This document shows, piece by piece, positions 46,664 through 55,120 of a stretch of DNA of 64,000 nt (within the stretch, counting starts at the first letter, position 1; each line of letters begins with the position of its first letter). Origin of the DNA: Zygnema cylindricum. Lineage: Eukaryota; Streptophyta; Zygnematophyceae; Zygnematales; Zygnemataceae. Below the pieces are notes generated by a model. The model was not told where the DNA came from. It was given only the letters and a program-made list of their open reading frames with translations, and made no database searches. The stretch spans positions 186,001 through 250,000 of the forward strand of contig JBBHKE010003004.1 of the NCBI GenBank assembly GCA_037447655.1, given 5' to 3'. A program made the position numbers and the translations under genes.

Positions 46664-48478
46664 GAAGTAGTCTTACATAGTACATAGTACGATAATGATT
46701 TGAACATGTACACGTAGGATAAATCATTTAGCTATAACTGTTAACGGGATACATAGATATGGTAGTGTAAAAGTACGAATTGCGGTACGGATAAGAAATC
46801 AATACCGGGCATTGATTTCGTAAGCGAAACAAATATCGTGCATGTATTTATTACGGATACGATCAAATGCGAGTTTAATCTGACAGTCGGAATTAGCGCC
46901 AAGATCGTGGAAGGAGAATTCGGCGGTTTGTGGGCATCGCCACATCGAATGACACGTGGCGATGTAACATTGGAGCGCGACATCTCCGAGGATTAAAGGA
47001 GCGAATCCGGATATTCCACGTGTGGACATTAAGGGCATGTCGTATAGTGTCCGAACATAAAGTACACCGGCAGCTGTACTTTTGCGTACGAAACTGTATT
47101 CTGATTGGTTCCGTACATCAGTAGATAGAGTCTGTGAGAGAGATAGGACTTAGAAAAATTAGAAGATAGGACCCTCTTTCCTAGAGAGCTTCTGTACAAA
47201 AGGTCAACATTGACCCTCCATAACTTACTGCTCAGGGGAGCAAATTCAGAGATTCTTTTTGGTATCGACTCAGGGTAGTCTTACCTTCACAGGGGTGAAG
47301 GTGGTTAGAGTTTTTGTGTTCCAGGGTGGCAGTTATTTTTGCTTAAACACAAAGGGGTCAGGATTATCCTAGAGGCTTCTTGGAAGTTGTCCACTCTGAG
47401 GACTTATGGAGGTCTCAGAGTTTCAGAAATCTCAGGCATTGAAAAGCCGGAACGGGAACCGACACCCCCACCAATTGAGGGGCGCGCCTCTGATCTAGAG
47501 GTGATGAGGGACCCCAATAAAGAGGGTACCGCAAACGAGCAGTCCTTCGAACTCTTAGAAAAGAAGGCTGAAAGGCAGTGACCTAGCGGAGACGATGTAT
47601 TTCTACTTCGAGGGGAGAGAGGGGACTCGGACGGGGAGAGTGAAAAGGGTGAAGAAGAACTTCTTGATTACCTCTTTCCACTCCCTACGACACACGACAT
47701 CTGGACATTACCTTTAGTTTTGCCAAGCGCTTTTATTGGGATCCTTCAGAGTGGCCCACTGCATGTCGCACAGGCAAATCTGTGGACCCTATTAACATCC
47801 GGGCCAGCGTGCCGTCACACCCGGCTTGAAATTTCATGAGAACAAAGGACTTAGGGAATAACCATAAGGGTTATGTGCAGCTCAACCCTCATGCCCTACC
47901 GTTCATGGAAGTAGTCAAAGATCTCTATCAATATCGAGTGGATGTCCCCGAGTACCTTCGCCATTATCACCTATGGGATGTCCGTCTTCATGAGATCATT
48001 TCTCGGGCCGAGTTCACACCTGAGGTACGGGCACTCAAGCTGGCACGGAACAACGCTCTACAGCGGGCGCGAGCTGCCAAGAAACACATATCCTTCAAAC
48101 TAAGGTTGGTACCTCGATGGGAACCGACTGACGAAAGGGCAGAAGGAGCACAACAAATGGAAGAACGCAAAGCTCCCCAAGTCCCAACAACCGAAGAACC
48201 TGCACCAACGGCTATTCGGCCACAACGTGAAATACCAACGATTGTACCGGAGGAAGGTGAGGACCAAGTTCGGGAGCGGATCACTCAAAGATGTCTAGCA
48301 GCGGCGGATCATCATATTGCGCGGTTGGAGACTCGGTGTGAGCAGCTCCAAAACCAACTGGACACTCTACGACAGGAATTTGAGGAGTACCGAAAAGAGA
48401 CATACCATATACTCCGTCAACTTCAGTTTCCCAGAGTTAGTAGGTCCAGCGAGATGCTAAATCCTTAGTTGGAGGCAA

Positions 48479-48961
48479 TGTAACAGGGTTACAGAAAAGT
48501 GTACAATATTGTTAGAGGTGAGGTTGTTGTAGTTGGGCTTCCAGAGCAGCGCAGCTTTGACGCCAGAGTAGCGCAGCAAAGCAACGTAGCCACTTAGTAG
48601 CATAGTATAGCAACGCAGCGTAGCAGCTTAGCAACGTCGCAGAATGTAGATAAAAGTGCATAGTTCTAGAAGGATAGTTTCGATAGATCTCGGTGGACCG
48701 TGAAGTCCACGTGTACATGTGTATAGTACTAGGTTGACTAGCGGATGGATACTTTAAATAGTAAAGTAGACCTAGTCAAGAGGTAGACTCTTTGAGTAGA
48801 CCTTGGCAGCGAGCTTTCAACTTATAATCTTTCTTCCTATTAGTAAAGCTTGACCTTTATCTGTGAGTGCTGTGTGCTCTTGCTGTTGTTACGAAGAGAT
48901 CATTCGAGTCTTCCCGTTGTGCATTATTGTGTGTTGTGGGTCACTATTTTGTCCTTTTACA
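48479..48961 (+). repeat. Gypsy right LTR (483 bp)
   Basis: TGTAACAGGGTTACAG...TCCTTTTACA, same family as 28068-28559 but visibly diverged. Preceded by a purine-rich GTTGGAGGCAA. It abuts Copia-3 LTR sequence at 48962, so this Gypsy copy inserted into the Copia-3 3' LTR. Confidence 0.85.
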
Positions 48962-49354
48962 GGATTTAATTAAAAGACAGTACAGTACAAGGAAGTACAG
49001 TTGGCGATGTACTTCTTCTACGGCCATTGTACTATATGGCCTTAGAGGGGACGCTTGTCACTTTTGAACGTGTCTACCGGTTTCGTGCAAATCGTGTTAT
49101 GGAATGATGGGGACCCTATATGGCATCTAGTGATACAATTTCAGAAAACAACCAAAACGTCTATTCCAAAATATGGGCTTGAATAGGAGCAGTCCGATGT
49201 TAACTGGCTTTTAATGTGTGCCGTTCAAATTAGTCGACCGTCTACATATATAAATATTCTTACTATCTCTATGTTTACAATTCTGTGAATCCATTAATCG
49301 ACTTAATGCACGAGTACTAGTTTAAATTATCATCACGCCATATATTTCTTAGCA

Positions 49355-49442
49355 CTGGTCCTAGACTATGGGACAACGCTACCGGCTAGTGGTTACTTAC
49401 TATAGGGATCAGGATCAAATCTTTGGTCTGTCACTATTTTTT
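49355..49442 (+). promoter_or_regulatory. Antisense tRNA-like Pol III unit (Copia-3 3' LTR)
   Basis: A-box-like TAGACTATGGG from 49362, B-box-like GATCAAATC from 49413, T run from 49437. Confidence 0.5.
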
Positions 49443-49487
49443 CTAACAACTAGTTTATCCTCCTGTTCTGGCTGCTTAGGCAGCCAT

Positions 49488-49560
49488 GGCTCCATCTCTC
49501 TATGACCAGTCATCAGTGACCACAACAAGTATGATAACTGAAGAGGGAGAGAGTGGAGCC
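49488..49560 (-). other. Conserved LTR hairpin (Copia-3 3' LTR)
   Basis: Stem GGCTCCACTCTCT / AGAGAGATGGAGCC; loop with ATACTTGTTGTGGTCACTGA. Confidence 0.7.
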
Positions 49561-49643
49561 AAACCATTAAATAGATCACCTTTAAATTTATATCTTGACC
49601 TAGATAACACCTAAAACTCATTTTTTAACACTCCCCTTTTTTT

Positions 49644-50579
49644 CTAGTCACTTTTTTTTTTAAGTTCACATTTTTCCCTACAGTATTCTAGCTTAGAAGA
49701 TGGAAATGGTTTTGTCCTCATGTCAGCCACCATTTCCCCATCTGGTTTGTTCTCCAAACTCACAATTTTGTTTTCCACCTTTTCTTTTAAAAAGCTTAGT
49801 CTTATATCCATGTGTTTCGCTATAAAGTGGTGCTTTGGGTTTGCTGCAATTGCAATGGCAGCTTGGTTGTCACAAAATACTTTTTGAACTCCAACCTTTA
49901 TCAATCCAAGTTCTTGCAAGAGTGATTTCACCCACATTAATTTTTTGACAGTTGAGCAAGAAGCCATATACTCAGCCTCTATTGTAGTTTGAGCAACCAC
50001 CTTTTGCTGCTTGCTGCTCCAACAGCATGCACCATTTTCAACATACAAAACATATCCACATGCGCACCTCTTTATGGGAGCATCCCCATAACTGGCACCA
50101 CTCCAAGTGGTGATGTCAGTATTCTCCTCTCCTAGATGCAACCAAAGACCCATAGTTCCTATCAAGTATCTCATAACTCTTTTAGCTGCCTCCCAATCTC
50201 TCTTTTTAGGATCATTAAGACTCCTACTGATGACTCCAACCGCTACAACTATGTCCGGTCTTGTACAGTTTATGAAATAAATCAGAATTTCTACGATCAG
50301 TCTGTAAGGGATTGACTTCATAAACTGTCTCTCTTCTATACTCATTTCTTCATAATGGATAACTACACCTCCTTCTACACTCCCATCACTTACTTTTTTC
50401 AAGTCCATGGGAGGAATGGATGGTAATCTTGGGTTTCTTTGAACCACTTCATCTGCTCCCGTATTCATGGAGTCAAATTTTTCTTCATTTTCCTGTAAGT
50501 GAGCCTGTAGTTGTGGATACAATTGTGGCTCCCTCTCGGTGTGAGTTCCTTCTAAATCCGCGGTGATTTGCTGATTCAT
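49644..50579 (-). CDS. Copia-3 RNase H fused to the integrase linker (RT lost in frame)
   Basis: 311 open codons from ATG 50579. The first about 70 residues match the Copia-2 integrase-RT linker (RNPRLPSIP). They continue directly into the segment that in Copia-2 lies after RT (PMDLKKVSDGSVEGGV) and then a full RNase H: TWSGASYGDAPIKRC, WSSKQQKVVAQTTIEAEYMA, VFCDNQAAIAI, NPKHHFIAKHMDIRL. The first catalytic Asp of SDAS reads Gly. The stop comes just before the polypurine tract. About 250 codons of RT, including YVDD, are missing without frame loss. The product, if made, could not copy RNA. Confidence 0.75.
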   Translation of the reverse strand: MNQQITADLEGTHTEREPQLYPQLQAHLQENEEKFDSMNTGADEVVQRNPRLPSIPPMDLKKVSDGSVEGGVVIHYEEMSIEERQFMKSIPYRLIVEILIYFINCTRPDIVVAVGVISRSLNDPKKRDWEAAKRVMRYLIGTMGLWLHLGEENTDITTWSGASYGDAPIKRCACGYVLYVENGACCWSSKQQKVVAQTTIEAEYMASCSTVKKLMWVKSLLQELGLIKVGVQKVFCDNQAAIAIAANPKHHFIAKHMDIRLSFLKEKVENKIVSLENKPDGEMVADMRTKPFPSSKLEYCREKCELKKKSD

Positions 50580-50615
50580 GCTGCTGTCAAGCAGAGATGA
50601 ATTAACTTCACTTTC

Positions 50616-51521
50616 TCATTCAAATCTGACCTTGATAGTTTTTGAATATTCGAAGGGATCTACAGATTTCCCTCCATCGATCACCACTAGATGTTTCACC
50701 ATAATAATGTCTTGCTTTTCTAGATCATACACTTTATATCTTTTGACATCTTCATCATACCCCACTAAGTATACGCGTTTCCCACAAGCATCCTGTTTCC
50801 AGTTAGATTTGTTAGTATTTAAACTATATACTTGGTTTCCAAACACCTTTAGATGAGTCACATTTGGTTTCATACCGACCCATCTCTCATACCGTGTTTT
50901 CCCTTTGATAGTTGAGGTAAGAACTTTATTCTTAATATAGTTTGCACATTTCATAGCTTCTACCCAGAAGCGTCTTTCTAATTTGTTACCTGTTAGCATA
51001 CTTTGGGCGCTATCACCTAAGGCTCTGTTTAACCTTTCAGCTACACCATTCTGTTCTAGATTATCTCGAACCGTCTTTTGGTGTTGCACTCCCTCATCTT
51101 TGAATAACTATTCAAACTAATTAGATTTGTATTCCCCCCCATTATCACTCGTAATTCTTTTAACAGGAGTTCCATGAAGCTTTTCACTCCAAGATTTGTA
51201 TTCTCTAAAGTATACAAGTGTCTTAGACTTTGACTTAAGAAAATAAACTTTAGAGTATCTAGACCAATCATCAGTTATGGTGAACATGAATCTTTTCCCT
51301 CCCACTCAGGGCACTCTAGCTAGCCCCCAAATATCTGTGTGGACCAGATCTAATACCTTTTCCCTTTTATATGTAGCAAACTTGGGAAAGGGTAATATGT
51401 GGGCCTTACCTTGGGCACATCTGCCACAATCACTCATCATTTCATTATCTCCAAAATTAATACCTACTACTACTCCCAGACTTTTCATTTCTTTCAATCT
51501 GTCTAGATGCACATGACCCAA
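50616..51521 (-). pseudogene. Copia-3 integrase
   Basis: GHVHLDRLKEMKSLG, CGRCAQGKAHILPFP, VHTDIWGLARVP, ITSDNGGEYKSN, NGVAERLNRALGD, VFGNQVYSLNTNKSNWKQDA. Stops near 51306 and 51117 and a frameshift near 51090 break it. D-D-E residues are still visible. Confidence 0.83.
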
Positions 51522-52200
51522 ACGTTTATGTCATATCATCATATCGTGGACACCGACATAATAAGCTTTCTTCTTTTCATTACTGAGGTTCAGCCTAAAC
51601 ATTCCTTGGTCACCTTTTTCAGTTGTAAAGTAGATCTCATCATACTTAGCTATAAGGACTCCATTTTTAGTGTAGGTCTTAAAGTCTTTGTCATCCAAAA
51701 TAGAAGTTGAGATAAGATTCTTACTCAGCTCAAGTATATAAAGCACATCTGAGAAAGTGACTATGGACGTATGACCTTCCACTAGAACTTTCAAATCTAC
51801 CGACCCCACTGAATCAGTATCACTACTCTCCGATCCCTGTACTCTATCTTTATGGTGGAAATATTCCTCGACTTTGTAAACAACTGTTTATCACGACACA
51901 TGTGCATTGAGGCACTTGAGTCTATGATCCAACCTTTTTCCGCAACTTCTCGGACAGCTGTGATCGCACAATTGTGCTTGCCTGGGATCTTTGTCTCCTC
52001 CATCTTCTCATTTAGGAGAAGTTATCTGTCATCCTTATCAGAGATCTCTTCCTCTCCGAGTTCTCCGTTCACGTGTGTAGTCACAAGTGCCTTTTTTCTT
52101 TCCTCTTGAAGATCCACCAGCATAGCTCTCCTAGAGCCTCAACCTCGTTAGCTTAGTGCACTCTGCCATGTTGTGACCACATTTCTTGCAAAAATGGCAA
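51522..52200 (-). pseudogene. Copia-3 nucleocapsid and protease
   Basis: CCHC knuckle CHFCKKCGHNMAEC near 52150-52195. The protease site reads WIIDSSASMHMC: the Gly of D-S-G is Ser, probably inactivating. A frameshift near 51800 joins it to GSVDLKVLVEGHTSIVTFSD. Confidence 0.82.
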
Positions 52201-52377
52201 ATATTTTTCAGAGTCCTCGGTCCTTTAGGCTAATTTCCACCTCCACCAACATCTCAATACGGTTTCTTCGCACCTTGTTCCACCAATCTGTTCCCGCGGC
52301 CACAGCTTAGATGCTCTTTGCTCCTCTTGGGATCTCAATGGTGTTCTCTCAAACCAAGATCATATTACAACTGAGCT

Positions 52378-53066
52378 TCAGATCCATAGGCTGTCATCCA
52401 GATCCTGCACCCGATTGACCACATTCTTGTAATCGTCTAGTAGCTTCATGATCAAGGTATTGACCTTTGCTTTCATGGTTCCTATCCAACCAGCACTCTC
52501 CAACTCCATATACAAATATGCTAGATCGTTGCAATAGTCCAGCATCTTCCTTCCTTTGTAAGTGTATGGATTTTGTTTCTGTTCAACCAATTGTTGCTCT
52601 TGAATGGTACCTCTTCTGTAAATATCGACCAATGTCATCCACAAATCAGCAAGGGCCACTATGTAAAGATGAGATGTCGCTAAACCTTGAGTGAGATGCA
52701 TCATGATGAAGTGCCTTGCTGCCATGTTCTTGTAGTCCCATGTTTGTGAATCATTTTCCTCAGTTTTTAATACTGATGTCTCTATGGATCGAGTAATGGG
52801 AGTGATTGGCTCCTTCCTTTTCTTTGACAAACTACTTTCCCCTTCATCTGCATCCTTTGTGGGAGCACATGATATCGTTAAAAATTTGACTGCGTCAACT
52901 CGTGGTGGAGTCCTAGGAGGATGCCTCACTTGTCCAGTGATTATTCCTGAATACCATTTTTCACACAATGCACCTGTCATCATCTTTTCCCAATAGATGG
53001 ATCTTGTTCCGTTGAAAATGGGCACCGTAGATGGCGAGCCCATAACCTTCAATTCTTTGACCTCCA
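52378..53066 (-). CDS. Copia-3 gag (open over its capsid part)
   Basis: From the LTR-borne ATG at 53066 the frame is open for about 229 codons: MEVKELKVMGSPSTVPIFNG, GALCEKWYSGIITGQVRHPP, AARHFIMMHLTQGLATSHLY, YTYKGRKMLDYCNDLAYLYM. This is a UBN2-type retrotransposon capsid domain. It stops at 52378 before the zinc knuckle. The frame is also open upstream of the ATG. In the presence of an autonomous relative such a product could form particles; that is inference. Confidence 0.7.
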
Positions 53067-53759
53067 TAGGTGCACAGAAACTACAGCTTACTTGAAGCAT
53101 TTAGAATAACTTGAAATGCCTTTCTTCCCTTTGAATCAACTACCTCCCAAGTAGAGAAAGATTGAAGTTGCCTTCAGCCCTGTGAAGGTTGGACCCCCTT
53201 GAGCCTTATACAAAAAAGAATCACTGAAAATGCCCTACCAGGCGATTAGTTTTCAAATGGCAAAGATGCTAGTTTTTATATAAGCTTTAAAAGAGAGATA
53301 TGTGGCTATCTACCAGGAAAAACTCTAAGTCCTATAACCCCTCTCTAAAACCCTGTATTATTGATGTACGGATCCAATCAAAAGACTCTACTGTACAAGG
53401 AAGTATTTTTGCCGTTGTAGTTCTTGTACAACCATTGTACGACATGGCCATAGAGGGGACGCCTGTCACTTTTTAACTTGTCTCCAAGTTTTTATTCAAT
53501 CTTGTAATTGAATGATGAGACACCATTTGGCATCTGGTGTTACAACGTCGGAAAACAGCTAAAACATCTTTTCCAAAATGTGGGCTTGAAGAGGAGCCGT
53601 CCGATGTTTACTGAATTTTAATGTGTGCCACTCAAATTAGTTAACCATTTGCATATAGATATATTGTGAGTGTCTCTATGTTTACAAATTTGTGAATCTG
53701 TTAATCGACTTAATCCGCCAGTACTAGTTTAAATAATCATCACGCCATATATATCTTAG

Positions 53760-53848
53760 CACTGGTCTTATACTATGGGATAAAGCTACCGGCTATTGGC
53801 TACTGACTATAGGGACCAGGATCAAATCCTTCGTCCATCAGTCTTTTT
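53760..53848 (+). promoter_or_regulatory. Antisense tRNA-like Pol III unit (Copia-3 5' LTR)
   Basis: A-box-like TATACTATGGGATAA, B-box-like GATCAAATCC at 53820-53829, T5 at 53844-53848. Confidence 0.5.
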
Positions 53849-53895
53849 GCTAACAACTAGTCTATCCTCCTTTTTCTGGCTGCTTAGACAGCCAT

Positions 53896-53966
53896 GCTCC
53901 ATCTCTCTCTCACCAGTCATCTGTGTCTACAACAAGTATGAAAACCGGAGAGAGAGAGAGTGGAGC
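53896..53966 (-). other. Conserved LTR hairpin (Copia-3 5' LTR)
   Basis: Stem GCTCCACTCTCTCTCTC / GAGAGAGAGATGGAGC; loop with ATACTTGTTGTAGACACAGA. Confidence 0.72.
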
Positions 53967-54773
53967 CTAAATATAAATAGATCACCTTTTAATTTATATC
54001 TTAACCTAGAAAATACTTAAAACTCATTTTTTAACAAGGTTTACTTTAAAGCTCAAAAGGAAAAGCAATGGATGTTTTGCATATTTTTGAGTAACGACAA
54101 AAAAATAATTATGTATACTTGTGTCTATGATATATCATTGTGGCATAAGAGATTGGGGCATTTCATGTAGATAATGATATATCATTGTGGCATAAAAGAT
54201 TCAGGCATATTCATGTAAATGGGCTAAAGAAATTGAGTTCTACAAGGATTTTAGAAAGGATTAATCTTGAGAGTAAATGGAAATGGATGATAGCAAAGGA
54301 TATGCACAAGGGAAGATACTCAATTTACCATTTCCTAAAACTATGAGTTTTAGAGGGGAAAAGGTGCTAAATTTGGTACACACTGATCTTAGGGGACCAA
54401 CTTCAGTCCTATATGCTAAGGGTCAAAGGTTTATGCTAACTATCACGTATAATTGCTCCCGATTTAGGAACGACCCAGAGTTGTATCTGCTGGGGGTTAA
54501 AGGTTTATGCTAACTAACACGTATGATTGGTCCCGGTATTCAAGAGTCTATTATATAAGGACTAAGTCAGAAGCATTTTTAGTTTTTAAAGAATATAAAA
54601 CATAGAGTGAGAAGCTCCATGAGACACCTATTAAGAGAATAAAAAGTGATAATAAGGAAGAATATATTTCAAAGAAGTTTGAAAAGTTTCTTAAAGAAGA
54701 CTGTTGAAATTTATGTATTTTCTAGGTCTGTATTGGAAAAATAAATAGAGTAAGTCAGCAAAGGCAACCTGCT

Positions 54774-54839
54774 TCTCGCTCAACTCTCTCCGGTCCCCAT
54801 ACTTGTTGCAGTCACTGAAGACCAGAGAGAGAGCTAGAG
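54774..54839 (+). other. Conserved LTR hairpin (solo LTR-B)
   Basis: Stem CTCTCTCCGGTC / GACCAGAGAGAG; loop CATACTTGTTGCAGTCACTG. Confidence 0.7.
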
Positions 54840-54882
54840 CCATGGCTGTCTAAAGAGGATAGGCTAATTCGTAGTTTGTACC

Positions 54883-54960
54883 AAAATGGTTGTGTCGGTT
54901 CCAAGATTTGATCCTAGTACCTACATCCTACTATAGACGTTAGCTTTAGCCTATAGCTTA
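54883..54960 (-). promoter_or_regulatory. Antisense tRNA-like Pol III unit (solo LTR-B)
   Basis: Minus strand: A-box-like TAAGCTATAGGC (54960-54949), T-arm-like CTAGG-ATCAAAT-CTTGG with G-T pairs, T4 run (54886-54883). Confidence 0.5.
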
Positions 54961-55056
54961 GAGTAAACGATGAAATGTAGGGTACAATAGGAATTTATAA
55001 ATTGACAAGAAGAGAGTTCTAACAAACTACCAAATAACCAAAAACTGCTCTAGACC

Positions 55057-55120
55057 AGATTTGAACCATTGTCTGTGGTTATATTTGTAGAGGTAAGCCT
55101 TAACCAATAAGGCGTTATCG
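55057..55120 (-). promoter_or_regulatory. Second tRNA-like segment in solo LTR-B
   Basis: On the minus strand GATAACGCCTTATTGGTTAA resembles a tRNA D-arm and GGTTCAAATCT (55067-55057) a canonical B box. Not seen in the other LTRs. It could be a tRNA pseudogene captured by this LTR. Confidence 0.4.

Larger units (their letters stand above)
46378..47425 (+). mobile_element. Solo LTR-A of a Copia element
   Basis: 1,048 bp from TGTAGAAATTAATGG to GTCTCAGAGTTTCA, flanked by perfect GAAAT on both sides (46373-46377, 47426-47430). No internal region, so it arose by LTR-LTR recombination. Same subfamily as the Copia-7 LTR and the truncated LTR at 15.6 kb. Confidence 0.92.
46100..48468 (+). pseudogene. 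Extra ORF upstream of the Gypsy right LTR (interrupted by solo LTR-A)
   Basis: Starts ATG 46100 with a basic nuclear-signal-like stretch (PPPKRRRLVRVGKG), then an acidic region. Reading across the solo LTR at the GAAAT duplication keeps the frame (EEDHEI then SGIEKPEREPTPPP). After a stop at 46328, one at 47579 and a frameshift, a long open part at 47836-48468 (210 codons, LNPHALPFMEVVKDLYQYR) ends in a probable coiled coil (LETRCEQLQNQLDTLRQEFE) just before the LTR. No known domain is recognised. It lacks a clear signal peptide or membrane segment, so an env-like role is not supported. It may be an accessory ORF of the Gypsy element or belong to a second, non-autonomous element. Confidence 0.55.
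28068..48961 (+). mobile_element. Ty3/Gypsy chromovirus region with nested Copia-1, Copia-2 and solo LTR-A
   Basis: The left LTR is 28068-28559 and the right LTR 48479-48961. Both start TGTAACAGGGTTACAG and end CTTTTACA. Gag-pol runs 28594-33084. Copia-1 with its CCTCG duplication interrupts the region at 33431, and solo LTR-A (GAAAT duplication) at 46378, so 28068-33431, 45975-46377 and 47431-48961 were once contiguous. The outer flanks (TCCAT left, GGATT right) do not match and the two LTRs are clearly diverged, so the two ends may come from different Gypsy copies. Confidence 0.8.
48962..49630 (-). repeat. Copia-3 3' LTR (truncated)
   Basis: Corresponds to 53370-54036 of the 5' LTR. Ends TTTTTTAACA with the GGGGAG polypurine tract adjacent. 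Confidence 0.85.
48962..54036 (-). mobile_element. Copia-3, RT-deleted Copia element, 3' LTR truncated
   Basis: 5' LTR 53046-54036, partial 3' LTR 48962-49630 (its outer about 320 bp are missing at the Gypsy junction). Internal order gag, nucleocapsid/protease, integrase, RNase H; the reverse transcriptase is absent. The right flank is Copia-4 sequence. Confidence 0.85.
53046..54036 (-). repeat. Copia-3 5' LTR
   Basis: The outer end is fixed by the TTTTTTAACA match with the 3' LTR. The inner end (about 53046) is set by analogy with Copia-2, next to the primer site GGTTATGGGC. Contains the antisense unit and hairpin. Confidence 0.8.

Noticed and set aside
46100-48468. Envelope-like gene of the Gypsy element
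   Set aside because: No signal peptide, membrane segment or cysteine pattern; starts with a nuclear-signal-like basic stretch and ends in a coiled coil.
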